Of a DNA stretch of 64,000 nt, positions 1 through 9,300 are shown in pieces (position 1 is the stretch's first letter; each line of letters begins with the position of its first letter). The translations under genes and the position numbers were made by a program. Under the pieces are notes generated by a model. It worked only from the letters and a program-made list of their open reading frames with translations, searched no databases and had not been told where the DNA came from. Origin of the DNA: Rhodanobacter sp. L36 (GTDB lineage: Bacteria; Pseudomonadota; Gammaproteobacteria; Xanthomonadales; Rhodanobacteraceae); NCBI RefSeq assembly GCF_009765755.1, contig NZ_LMUV01000011.1, positions 580,903 through 644,902 on the forward strand, read 5' to 3'.

Positions 1-482
1 GAACCGATCAACATGACCACGCTGCGCAAAGCGACCGAAATGCCCGAGCCGACCAGCGCCTGCACCACTTCGGTATCGGCACTCAGGCGTGACAGCAACT
101 CACCGACGCGGCTGCGTTCGAAGAAACCGACATCGAGACGAATCACCTGCGCGTACAGCGTGCGACGCAGTTCGGCGAGCGCGCGTTCGCCCAGCAGCGT
201 GATGCAGAAATAACGCGCAGCGGTGGCGAAGGCGAGCACGAGCGCCACACCGAACAGCGCAACGAAGGTGGCATTCAAGACGGTGGCGCTCGAATGCCCG
301 AAGCCCTGGTCGATGATGTGGCGTAGCGCCATCGGCAATACCAGCGATGCGCCGGATGAAATGCCGAGAAACAGCAGCCAGCCCAGAGCCAGTGCACGAT
401 GCGGTTTGAGGAAAGGCCAGAGCTGGCGCAGCGCGCCGATGCGGCGAGCGGGTTTGGGCTTGTCGATGGTGGCGTCGCTCAT
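1..482 (-). CDS. ABC transporter, N-terminal transmembrane part (cut by window edge)
   Basis: The leftward reading frame starts at ATG 482 (MSDATIDKPKPARRIGALRQ) and runs off the left edge, so only about 160 residues are visible. They show a short basic N-terminus, two hydrophobic segments (roughly residues 30-50 and 70-95) and the run RYFCITLLGERALAELRRTL followed by FFERSRVGELLSRLS. That run is the typical coupling-helix region of the ABC exporter transmembrane domain (MsbA/multidrug type). Such proteins usually carry the ATPase domain in the same chain, which here would lie outside the window. The substrate cannot be told. It follows yigZ on the same strand with a gap of about 100 bases. 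Confidence 0.85.
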   Translation of the reverse strand, partial: MSDATIDKPKPARRIGALRQLWPFLKPHRALALGWLLFLGISSGASLVLPMALRHIIDQGFGHSSATVLNATFVALFGVALVLAFATAARYFCITLLGERALAELRRTLYAQVIRLDVGFFERSRVGELLSRLSADTEVVQALVGSGISVALRSVVMLIG

Positions 483-586
483 GGGCACTCGCAGAAAAAC
501 CGGCGACTGCACAAGCAGCCGTTCACGACATGGGGTGGACGGTGCGGCGATTCAATGCGCGGGCATGGCCTGCCATGGCGTTTCGC

Positions 587-1183
587 TCAATACGAAGTGG
601 TGAGTGTGGCGCGTCCGCGCGTGAGGTCGGTGATGCGGGCTTGCGCTTCCGTCACGCGATGCAGCGGCAATTGCAGATGCAGGACGACACCATCGCCATC
701 GAACTGCTCGGTGACGACGACGGCGTCGAGTTCCTTCAGTCGCGATTTGATCAACGCAAGCTCGGCGAAATCGCAGCGCAGGCTGGCCGATGTCATCTCC
801 ACGATCAGCACGCGCTCGGCGGTGCGCAGACACTCTGCGGCGCTGCCGCCGTACGCGCGCGCCAGTCCGCCGGCGCCGAGTTTGATGCCGCCATACCAGC
901 GCGTGACCACGATCGCGACGCGATCCATGCGCTGTCCTTCGATGGCCTGCAGAATCGGCCGACCCGCGGTGCCGCCGGGTTCGCCATCGTCATGGAAGCG
1001 ATAGTCCTGTCCGATGCGATAGGCCCAGCAGTTGTGCGTTGCCGTGGCATCGCTCACGTCGCGCACGAAGGCGAGCGCGTGTTCCGCCGAAGTGACCGGC
1101 GCTGCCTGTGCGAGGAAGCGACTCTTGCGGATGTCTTGCTGATGCCGGCAGGGGCGCGCCAGCGTCGACAGCGGTTCGCTCAT
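587..1183 (-). CDS. yigZ: YigZ/IMPACT family protein
   Basis: 198 residues from ATG 1183. A longer frame begins at 1225, but the 1183 start overlaps the stop of the upstream anti-sigma gene by 4 bases (ATGA), which indicates translational coupling and decides the start. Visible signatures are SRFLAQAAPVTSAEHALAFV, HNCWAYRIG, DDGEPGGTAGRPIL and VVTRWYGGIKLGAGGL, the core of the UPF0029/IMPACT N-terminal domain. The C-terminal part looks like the small YigZ C-terminal domain. The eukaryotic relative IMPACT regulates GCN2; the bacterial role is poorly defined, with links to ribosome or RNA binding suggested by its fold. Its place behind a sigma/anti-sigma pair is probably just operon sharing. 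Confidence 0.92.
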   Translation of the reverse strand: MSEPLSTLARPCRHQQDIRKSRFLAQAAPVTSAEHALAFVRDVSDATATHNCWAYRIGQDYRFHDDGEPGGTAGRPILQAIEGQRMDRVAIVVTRWYGGIKLGAGGLARAYGGSAAECLRTAERVLIVEMTSASLRCDFAELALIKSRLKELDAVVVTEQFDGDGVVLHLQLPLHRVTEAQARITDLTRGRATLTTSY

Positions 1184-2223
1184 GGCCGGGGCAGGCGGGC
1201 GCGCAGGTCGGTGGGGAGTTTCCAATCGGGATGCGCGCGATGGAATTCGATCAGGCGCGGCGTGGCTTCGTTGTCGCGGTGCTCGGAATACAGCGCGCGG
1301 ATCGCGTCGAGTTGCTGCGCGGGTGTGTCGTCGGCGTCACTCGTTGGTATCGGTGCCGGAGGTGCGGCAGCAACCATGGGTGCGACGGCTGCGACCGGTG
1401 CAGCGGGAGATGGCGCCGTTACGGTTTCTGCTTCCGGAGCGGGTGCAGGTTCCGGCGCGGGTGTGGACGAAGGTGTCGTCGTGTATGCGAACAGTTTGTC
1501 GCGATGGGTGTCGTTCGTTTTCCCGAGGATGGCGGGAGGTGCAGCCTTGCTTGCATCTGCCACGAGGCCTTGCTGTGCGGGTTTGGACGGTATGGCGTTT
1601 GCCGAAGGTTCTTCGACAGGAGGCGGCGCAACAACAACGAATGAACGTCCTGCGACTGCGAGGTCTTTTTCGGGAGCGATCTTCTCGGGTGCAAGAGCAC
1701 GACGGCTTTTTCGTGCGTCCAGCGACGCCATGGACTCGTCGAAAGATTGCTTCGGCGTGGCAGCCTCTCGCTTCGCGAACTCCGCGACAGGAGCAGGCGC
1801 ACTTGGCAGCGAAGGCGTGATCGCTTTCTTGGCCATCGGTTCGGCGTGCACCGGTGCGGCCGGTGCAGCCGATGAGTTTCCGGCATCGGTGGAAGCGACT
1901 TGCGATGATGCAGGTGCCGACTGCAGCGAAGGCTCGCGCATGCGCCAGGCCAGACCCGCGACCAGTACCACGGTGGCCGCACTGCTCAGGCCGATCAGCC
2001 AGCGTGGCGGAGCTTTGCGCGTGCGCACGTCATCGTTGCGACGCGGCATTGCAGTGGCGTGCGTGTTCTTTCCATCCGAGGCCAGCGCCTTGGCGGCAGC
2101 GCGCAACACCGCGGCGTCCAGTGCGGCGCCGGGTTCGCTCTTGGGCAACTTGCGATACAGCGCGGCCAGCTCGGCTTCGCCGGGCAGTGCGTCGTCGTGG
2201 TCGGGTGGCAGGGGCGTGTTCAT
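1180..2223 (-). CDS. Putative anti-sigma factor, single-pass membrane protein
   Basis: 347 residues. The N-terminal about 75 residues are soluble and acidic-to-basic. One transmembrane helix follows at about 80-95 (WLIGLSSAATVVLVAGLAW), then a long Ala/Pro-rich periplasmic region of low complexity and a C-terminal helix-rich tail (residues 310-347, containing LDAIRALYSEHRDNEA). The start overlaps the sigma factor stop by 4 bases and the stop overlaps the yigZ start by 4 bases. An ECF sigma gene directly followed by an overlapping one-TM protein is the usual arrangement of a membrane anti-sigma factor. No HxxxCxxC zinc anti-sigma motif is visible, so the assignment rests mainly on topology and context. 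Confidence 0.7.
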   Translation of the reverse strand: MNTPLPPDHDDALPGEAELAALYRKLPKSEPGAALDAAVLRAAAKALASDGKNTHATAMPRRNDDVRTRKAPPRWLIGLSSAATVVLVAGLAWRMREPSLQSAPASSQVASTDAGNSSAAPAAPVHAEPMAKKAITPSLPSAPAPVAEFAKREAATPKQSFDESMASLDARKSRRALAPEKIAPEKDLAVAGRSFVVVAPPPVEEPSANAIPSKPAQQGLVADASKAAPPAILGKTNDTHRDKLFAYTTTPSSTPAPEPAPAPEAETVTAPSPAAPVAAVAPMVAAAPPAPIPTSDADDTPAQQLDAIRALYSEHRDNEATPRLIEFHRAHPDWKLPTDLRARLPRP

Positions 2224-2774
2224 TCGGTCAGTACGTCGCGCAGTCGATTCATGGCGTAGCGCAACCGCGATTTCACGGTTTCGCGGCCGGTGCCGGTGAC
2301 TTCGGCGATTTCCTCCAGGCTCAGTTCCTGTTCCATGCGCAGCATGACAGCCACGCGTTGCTCGTCAGGCAGTTGTTCGATGGCGCGCTGCAGATTGCGG
2401 CGTCGTTCGAAATCGGACAACGCGTGATCGGGTTGTTCGTGCTCGGGTGTCGCCACGGTCGCCAGCGCTGTTTCCGCTTCTGCGCCCTCGGCCATCGGTC
2501 GTTGCCGACGCATGCCGTCGATCATCAGGTTGTGTGCGATCTGCAGCAGCCAGGTGGTGAACTTGGCCTGCGGCTGGTAGCGCGTGCGTGCAGCGATCAC
2601 CCGACTCCAGGTTTCCTGGAACAGCTCGTCGGTGCGATGCGGATCGCGCACGCTGCGCAACAGGAATCGGTAGAGCATGCCGCGATGCCGCGCATATAAC
2701 GCTTCGAACGCAGCCATGTCGCCGCGCGCGTAGGCAAGCATCAACATCGCATCGGGGTCGACCGCAGCATCCAT
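2220..2774 (-). CDS. ECF-type RNA polymerase sigma factor
   Basis: 184 residues from ATG 2774 (MDAAVDPDAMLMLAYARGDM). The open frame extends to 3005, but the extension has no sigma-like sequence and approaches the VWA gene. Region 2 is visible as FEALYARHRGMLYRFLLRSV, DELFQETWSRVIAAR and FTTWLLQIAHNLMID. Region 4 is LPDEQRVAVMLRMEQELSLE followed by EIAEVTGTGRETVKSRLRYA, a helix-turn-helix for the -35 element. No region 3 is present, as expected for ECF sigma factors. The gene heads a tightly overlapping operon with its probable anti-sigma factor and yigZ. The target promoters are unknown; the adjacent VWA lipoprotein is a reasonable candidate regulon member by position only. Confidence 0.93.
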   Translation of the reverse strand: MDAAVDPDAMLMLAYARGDMAAFEALYARHRGMLYRFLLRSVRDPHRTDELFQETWSRVIAARTRYQPQAKFTTWLLQIAHNLMIDGMRRQRPMAEGAEAETALATVATPEHEQPDHALSDFERRRNLQRAIEQLPDEQRVAVMLRMEQELSLEEIAEVTGTGRETVKSRLRYAMNRLRDVLTE

Positions 2775-2958
2775 GGTGGTCGAGGGTAAGCGAAATGCGG
2801 GGGTACCGGATAGGTTCCGGCAAGGTTGCATGCCCGTCATGTCGCACCCGCAGCGCAAGCAATAAACATGTTGCGGCGCCGATGCACGGTGATGGCCGGG
2901 GAGGGGTGCCAAGGTCTGCGCACCCGCAACCAACGTTCGTGCATCGGCGCCGCGAACT

Positions 2959-4710
2959 TCAACGCGCCGCCGTTTCGCTGCTGTTGCCGTGTGTGGACAG
3001 GCCATCGGCCAGCTTTACCAGTTGCACGAAGCCGGCGCGGTAACCGTTCGGATCGGAGCCACGCGCGTCGTTGGCGAGGCGTGCAATCTGTGCATAGCCG
3101 TAACCGTCCAGATACTTTCCACCCTGCAGCGCATCGGCGAAGGCGGCGACGGCGGCGGCATAGCGAAGGCGCTCGCCGGGTTGAGCTTCGGGCTGCGCAG
3201 CGATCGGCTGTTCGATCAGACGACTCTCCGATTGCGCAGGCAGCTTGTAGCGCAGACGAAGAAAGGCAAGTTCGCTGCCCTTCGTCGCGGGCATTGTCTT
3301 GTCGCTGTAGCGCAGCGGATCAATGCGTACGGCTTGCGAACCCTTCGGGGTGATCTCGTAGATCGCGGTGACGTTGGCGCCCGCACCGATCTCGCCGGCA
3401 TCGACCTTGTCGTTGTTGAAATCCTCGCGCTTGAGCATGCGCTTCTCGTAGCCGATCAACCGGTATTCCTGCACCTGCGCGGGATTGAACTCGACCTGGA
3501 TCTTCACGTCCTTCGCGATCGTCAGCAGCGTGGCGGACATTTCATCCACCAGCACGCGGCGACCTTCCTGCAGGCTGTCGATGTAGTGATGGCTGCCGCT
3601 GCCGACATCGGCCAGCATCACGGCCATCGCATCGTTGTAATTGCCTTCGCCGAAGCCGAACGTGGTCAGCGCGATGCCGCTCTTGCGCTTGTCTTCGATG
3701 GTGGTCTTCAACGCATCTTCGCTCACCGTGCCGACGTTGAAGTCGCCATCGGTGGCGAGGATCACCCGGTTCACGCCGCCCTTGATGAAACCCTGTTCGG
3801 CCTGCGCATAGGCCGCGTCGATGCCGGCGGCGCCGTTGGTGGAACCGTTTGCGTCAAGTTGATCGATCGCTGCGTCGATGGTGGCGTGCCTGTCGCCGGC
3901 GGTGGAGGGCAGGGCAACACCTGCGTTGCCGGCGTAGGTGACGATGGCAACGCGATCCTGCTTGCGCAGCTCGCGCACCAGTTGCTTCAGCGAGGCCTTC
4001 AGCAGCGGCAGCTTGTCCGGTTCATCCATCGAGCCCGATGTGTCGATCAGGAACACCAGATTCGACGCGGGAATCTGCGCGGCCGGCACGCGATAGCCCT
4101 GTATGCCGATCATCAGCAACTCGCGTTTTGCATTCCATGGCGAAGGCGCGAGTTCGGTGGTGACGCTGAAGGGTTGACTGCGATTCGCCGGCGGCGTGTA
4201 GCCGTAGTCGAAGTAGTTGATGAATTCCTCGGCGCGCACGGCATCGGCCGGTGGCAACCGGCCTTCGTTCAACATGCGGCGCACGTTGGTATATGAGCCG
4301 GTGTCGACATCGATGCTGAAGGTCGAGACGGGTTGCTCGGCGGCAAGCAGCACGGGGTTGGCATCGCGATGCGCGTATTTTTCCGTGTTGATGTCGCCGG
4401 CCATCGGCTGCATTGGCGCTGCCATGCGGCCAGCAACGATGCCCATCGGCGCGCCCAAGGGCATGCTGGCTTGAGGAGCGTTTGCCGAAATCGACATTTC
4501 TTGCACGGCAGGCGCGGCGACTTTGGCGTACGCCTTGTCGGCCACGGCGGCCTGTGGCGATGATGGAGGAATTGCCTCAGGCTGTAGCGGTGGTTCGATC
4601 GCCTTCACGCCGCTTGTGGACGCCACAATGTCGGGTCGCGGCGCAGTGCAGCCGCTCAACACCACCAGCAAGGCAAGCAACAGACTGCGCAACAGGGCTT
4701 TCACGTTCAT
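2959..4710 (-). CDS. VWA-domain lipoprotein, YfbK family
   Basis: 583 residues from ATG 4710, preceded by a good ribosome site (GAAGGAGAA). A lipoprotein signal (LLLALLVVLSGC, Cys about residue 20) indicates membrane anchoring. Next come a Pro/Ala-rich linker, a VWA_N-type segment (FSIDVDTGSYTNVRRML, FINYFDYGY), a von Willebrand A domain with an intact MIDAS DTSGS in LVFLIDTSGSMDEPDKL, and a C-terminal YfbK-type domain (EFNPAQVQEYRLIGYEKRML). YfbK relatives are widespread and their biochemical role is unknown; metal-dependent protein binding is likely. It lies 184 bases upstream of the sigma factor on the same strand, an association that suggests an envelope-stress-linked unit. Confidence 0.93.
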   Translation of the reverse strand: MNVKALLRSLLLALLVVLSGCTAPRPDIVASTSGVKAIEPPLQPEAIPPSSPQAAVADKAYAKVAAPAVQEMSISANAPQASMPLGAPMGIVAGRMAAPMQPMAGDINTEKYAHRDANPVLLAAEQPVSTFSIDVDTGSYTNVRRMLNEGRLPPADAVRAEEFINYFDYGYTPPANRSQPFSVTTELAPSPWNAKRELLMIGIQGYRVPAAQIPASNLVFLIDTSGSMDEPDKLPLLKASLKQLVRELRKQDRVAIVTYAGNAGVALPSTAGDRHATIDAAIDQLDANGSTNGAAGIDAAYAQAEQGFIKGGVNRVILATDGDFNVGTVSEDALKTTIEDKRKSGIALTTFGFGEGNYNDAMAVMLADVGSGSHHYIDSLQEGRRVLVDEMSATLLTIAKDVKIQVEFNPAQVQEYRLIGYEKRMLKREDFNNDKVDAGEIGAGANVTAIYEITPKGSQAVRIDPLRYSDKTMPATKGSELAFLRLRYKLPAQSESRLIEQPIAAQPEAQPGERLRYAAAVAAFADALQGGKYLDGYGYAQIARLANDARGSDPNGYRAGFVQLVKLADGLSTHGNSSETAAR

Positions 4711-4823
4711 GGAACGGTTCTCCTTCGGTTCGTGAAAGATGAAACGCAGGTTCGTGCCGAACGGGGTTAATGCCGCGCGCGGCGCGGTAGCATGGCGTCC
4801 CCGGCACGTCCACACGGAACGAC

Positions 4824-5297
4824 ATGATCAACAACGACACGCTGCGCGCCATTCGCTACATGCTCGATCTGAGCGACGCGAAGGTGGTGGATATCACCCA
4901 TCTGGCCGATGCGGCATTTTCGCTCGGCAAGGAAGACGTGCAGGCCTTTCTGAAAAAGGACGAGGAACCCGGTTACGTCGAATGCAGCAACGCGGTGCTC
5001 GCGCACTTCCTCGACGGACTGGTCATCCACCGCCGTGGTCGCGACGAAAGCCTGCCGCCACGTCCGGTGGAAAAACGCGTGACCAATAACGTGGTGCTTA
5101 AAAAACTGCGCGTGGCGTTCGAACTGAAAGACGTCGACATGCACGAGATTCTCGCCAACGCCGGCTTCCCCGTTTCCAAGCCCGAACTCAGCGCGCTGTT
5201 CCGCCAGCCGGGCCACAAGAATTTCCGCCTGTGCGGCGATCAGCTGCTGCGGAATTTCCTGAAAGGGCTGACGATGCGATTGCGCGGCGACAGCTGA
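4824..5297 (+). CDS. yehS: DUF1456 family protein, YehS-like
   Basis: 157 residues, ATG 4824. It contains two copies of the DUF1456 repeat. The first is MINNDTLRAIRYMLDLSDAK with FSLGKEDVQAFLKKDEEPGY. The second begins VTNNVVLKKLRVAFELKDVD and includes FPVSKPELSALFRQPGHKNF. Each ends in a helix of the type NAVLAHFLDGLVIHRRG or DQLLRNFLKGLTMRLRG. The length matches E. coli YehS. The function of the family is unknown; the fold predicts a small cytoplasmic helical protein. It is divergent from the VWA lipoprotein gene across 113 bases. Confidence 0.92.
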   Translation: MINNDTLRAIRYMLDLSDAKVVDITHLADAAFSLGKEDVQAFLKKDEEPGYVECSNAVLAHFLDGLVIHRRGRDESLPPRPVEKRVTNNVVLKKLRVAFELKDVDMHEILANAGFPVSKPELSALFRQPGHKNFRLCGDQLLRNFLKGLTMRLRGDS

Positions 5298-5418
5298 AAG
5301 ACAAGGCTGGTTGCTGCCAGGCGTTGTCAGCAGTGACAACGAATAGACGGCGCGTGTGGTGGGTTTCATCCGACTCTGCGCGCATCATGGAAATACTGTT
5401 CATTCGCTGATTTCGCAC

Positions 5419-6303
5419 ATGTCCCCACGTTCCACCCTTGCTCCGGTTGCGCTCGCGGTCGGCATGCTCTTGATCAGCATGGTGTCGTATCAGTGCGGCG
5501 CATCGCTGGCCAAGCATCTGTTTCCTGAGGTCGGTGCGCAGGGAGCTACCGCCTATCGACTGGGATTCAGCGCGCTGCTCCTGCTGCTGTGGAAACGACC
5601 GTGGCGCCGGATGGGAAACCAGCGCGACTGGCGCGTGCTGTGGGGATACGGCCTGTCGATGGGCGCGATGAACATGGTGTTCTACATGTCGTTGCGCACG
5701 ATTCCGCTGGGCATTGCCGTGGCGCTGGAATTCACCGGGCCGCTCGCGCTGGCCTTGGTCGGTTCGCGTCGATGGATCGACTTCGTATGGATCGCGCTGG
5801 TGGTGATCGGGCTGGCGTTATTGCTTCCGCTGCGCGGTCACGTGCAGACGCTCGATCCGATGGGCGTGATGTATGCGCTCGCTGCCGGTGTGGGCTGGGC
5901 GCTGTACATCCTGCTCGGCAAGAAAGCCGGTGATGCTTACGGTGCGGATGCGGTGACGCTGGGCACATCGATCGGCGCGCTGCTCGCGATTCCGTTCGGC
6001 ATCGCGCACGCCGGCAGTGCGTTGCTGTCGCCGACGTTGCTGCCCTATGCGCTGGGCGTCGCGGTGCTGAGCTCCGCGTTGCCGTATTCACTGGAGATGA
6101 TCGCGCTGACCCGGTTGCCGGCGCGCACGTTCAGTACCTTGCTGAGCCTGGAGCCAGCCATCGCTGCAGTGGCCGGCGTGGCATTGCTGGGCGAACAACT
6201 CAGCCTGCTGCAGTGGCTGGCGATCCTGACAATCATCGTGGCCGCGGCGGGCACCGCGTTGAGCGTACAACGACCGGTGTTGATCGAGCCGTTGGCGAAC
6301 TGA
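5419..6303 (+). CDS. EamA-family inner-membrane exporter, RhtA-like
   Basis: 294 residues from ATG 5419 (MSPRSTLAPVALAVGMLLIS). The frame is open back to 5356, but the start here gives a normal DMT N-terminus. About ten hydrophobic helices are visible in two EamA halves. The stretch TIPLGIAVALEFTGPLALAL and the second-half counterpart LPARTFSTLLSLEPAIAAVA are characteristic of the RhtA (threonine/homoserine exporter) branch. It probably exports amino acids or related metabolites; the substrate is inferred. It converges with the large GH18-NodB-GT2 gene, with 60 bases between. Confidence 0.88.
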   Translation: MSPRSTLAPVALAVGMLLISMVSYQCGASLAKHLFPEVGAQGATAYRLGFSALLLLLWKRPWRRMGNQRDWRVLWGYGLSMGAMNMVFYMSLRTIPLGIAVALEFTGPLALALVGSRRWIDFVWIALVVIGLALLLPLRGHVQTLDPMGVMYALAAGVGWALYILLGKKAGDAYGADAVTLGTSIGALLAIPFGIAHAGSALLSPTLLPYALGVAVLSSALPYSLEMIALTRLPARTFSTLLSLEPAIAAVAGVALLGEQLSLLQWLAILTIIVAAAGTALSVQRPVLIEPLAN

Positions 6304-6363
6304 GTCCGACAAAGCGGCGAGTGCAAAGGAGTGCCGTTGTCACTTGGCCGCAACCGACGAAAC

Positions 6364-9300
6364 TTACGGACTCAATTCATCGCCGGTGTTGACCGTCGCC
6401 TTGCGGTCCTGTTTGCCCCAGCCGACCGAAGGCCCGCGTATGGCCGTCCAAACGGAACGCACGACGACGTAGTACATCAGTTGCCGATAGCCGAAGCGTT
6501 GCAGGACGAGCCACCACATCAGGCTCCAACGTTCCTTTTTTTCCATCGCGAAGGCGAGGGCGGCGGCGGCGAGGTCCACGGCCATGAAGGCGGCGTAGAA
6601 CACCAGCATGCGGATCAGGTTGGTGTTGTCGAACTGACCGCGGTGCTGCAGGTAATCGAGGCCGGTGCTGATGATCTGCCATACGAGCACGAGATCGATC
6701 AGCGGTGACACCACCGAGAAGAGGATCTGGAACAGCCACACCTGCGGCAGCGCGATCATGCCGAGTGCGCCATAGCGCGGACGGAACGTGGCGTCGCGAT
6801 GTTTCCACAAACATTGCAGCGTGCCGTAGGCCCAGCGGAAGCGCTGGCGTGCGAGACCACGCGCGGTATCCGGCGCTTCGGTCCAGGCGATCGCTTCGGC
6901 ATCGAACAGGGTGTGATATCCGGCCTTCTGCACGGCGATGGTGAGGTCCTGATCTTCGGCCAATGTTTCCGACGGAAAACCTCCGAGTTGCTCCAGAGCC
7001 TCGCGTCGCCACGCACCGACGGCACCGGGTACGACGGTGATGGCGCCGAGCGCGGCCAGCGCGCGACGTTCCAGATTCTGCGCGGTGATGTATTCGAGCG
7101 CCTGCCACAGCGTGATCAGATTGACGCGATTTCCGACTTTCGCATTGCCGGCAACGGCGCCAACTTTCGGATCGTTGAACCAGCGCACCAGTCGCGGAAT
7201 GGTGTTCGGTTCGAACTGCGTGTCCGCATCCAGCGCAACGATCACCGCGCCCTTTGATTCGCTGAGCGCGGTGTTGACTGCGTGTGCCTTGCCGCCGTTG
7301 GGAATGGTGATGAGCCGTACGCGCGATTCGTTGGCGTAGTGCTCGGTGACCACGTCCGAAGTGCCATCGGTGGAGCCGTCATCGACCACGATGACTTCGA
7401 TATTCGGATGCCGGCTGCGCAGGATGTAGCGGATCGAACTGGCGATCACCTTCGCTTCGTTGTACGCAGGAATCAGCACCGACACCAGCGGTGGATGCTC
7501 GCCAAGCACGGGCAGCGTGCGACGACGTTCGCGCGATCGGTTGAGCAGCGCGAGGCCACCGAGCAGCACCAGTCGCGCCACGCCGAGCCAGATGGCGAGC
7601 AGCAACAAGCCGCGAATGAAATGACCGAAGAAACCCAGCGCGAGAAACACCGATCGATCGGCCCAGCGCGACAACGAACCCGGCGTGAGCGTCGGCATGG
7701 TCTGTTCGCGCGTGAGCCCGGCCAGTTGCGAGACAGTGACGAAGTCATAGCCCTGTGCACGCAGGCCGTCGATGATGCGAGGCAGTGCGGCGACGGTCTG
7801 CGAGCGTTCACCACCGCTGTCATGCAGCAGCACCACCTGGCCCTTGCGATCCTGATTGGTGGCGTCGATACCGCTGAGCACGTTCTTGACGATGGCATCG
7901 ACACCGGGGCGCTGCCAGTCTTCGGCGTCGACGTGCAGGCCGACCGCGATATAGCCCATCTTCTGCGCCAGTTCGATCGGCACCAACTCGTCGCCGGTGG
8001 TCGGTTCGGCATCGCCGAAATAAGGCGCGCGGAACAGCCGCATCGAGTGGCCGGTCAAGGCCTCGAACAGTCGCTGCGTGGCGTTGAGTTCCAGCGCGAC
8101 GATGCTTGCCGGGCTGTCACCGAGATTCGGATGGGTGAAGGTGTGGTTGCCGACGTCGTGGCCTTCGGCGACTTCGCGCTGCACCAGCCGTGGCGACATC
8201 TCGGCGTTCTCGCCGATGATGAAGAACGTCGCCGGTACGTGCTTGGCCTTGAGGATGTCGAGGATCTGCGGCGTCCATTCCGGATCGGGGCCGTCATCGA
8301 AAGTCAGCGCGATCTTGTGCGGCAACGTGCCCACGCGCTGGATCACATACGAGCTTGGAAAGCCGGTGTACGACTCGTCGTCGATGCTGCCGTCGTCCTT
8401 GTCGACCTTCATGGTGCGCGAACCGGGCGAAGGCTGCGACGCGATCTGAAGGATTTCGCCCTGGCCCTCGATGTCTATGTCTTCGCCCTGGCCGATGGTG
8501 TTCATCTGGTCGGGCGCAGGCGAGCCGTAGTTGCGGCCCATCACCGACCATATCGACGGATCTTCCGAACCCAGTCGCCACAGCGCGTAGCCGTAAGGCT
8601 TGTAATCATCGGCGGCGTGAATCTGGTTGAACGCGGTGACGCCGTCGAGAAACCACACCTGATGCGAGATGCCGTTGTCTTCGCTGTACGAGAAATGCGG
8701 GTTCTGCGTATCGGGATCGAAGGTGACATCCGCATCCGCGTCGGACGCGCGATCCATGGTGTCCTGGAAGGTGAGCGTGTCGGCATTCTGGCCCTTCGCC
8801 CAGTCGTAACCATAGCCGCCGATGGCGATGATGGTCTGGTCCGAATCGAGCACCTTCATGCGCTTTTCAAGCGTGCTCTCGAACCAATCCTGCGCGGCGA
8901 TGCTGCCGGGTTCCTTGCCGGCCCAATGCTGGTCGTATGCCATCAGCAACTCGAAATCGACGATGTCGGCATAACCGGCGTAATCCCACGCGGGATCGTC
9001 GAACGGCACGGAAAGCACGATGCCCCAGCCGTGCGGATCGAACGCATCGTTGAGTTCGTTGAGGAAAGCTTTCAGATCCTTCTGCGAGGTTTCCGGCACT
9101 TCCTCGAAATCGATCGTCACACCCTGGAACTTGTTGGCATCGATGAACGCGACGACCTGCGCAATGCGCGTCGCACGCATCGCGGGGTTGGCGAGCATGC
9201 GCGCGAGCCCGGGACCATCCCAGTTGCCGCCGGTGGCGTTTTGCAGCAGCGGCAGGATCGGCGTCGAGGGTTTCTGCGCGCGGATGTAATTCAGCGCCTT

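Noticed and set aside
530..2299. Rightward open frame of 589 codons
   Set aside because: Antisense to the anti-sigma and yigZ genes; low-complexity Ala/Gly/Ser-rich shadow.
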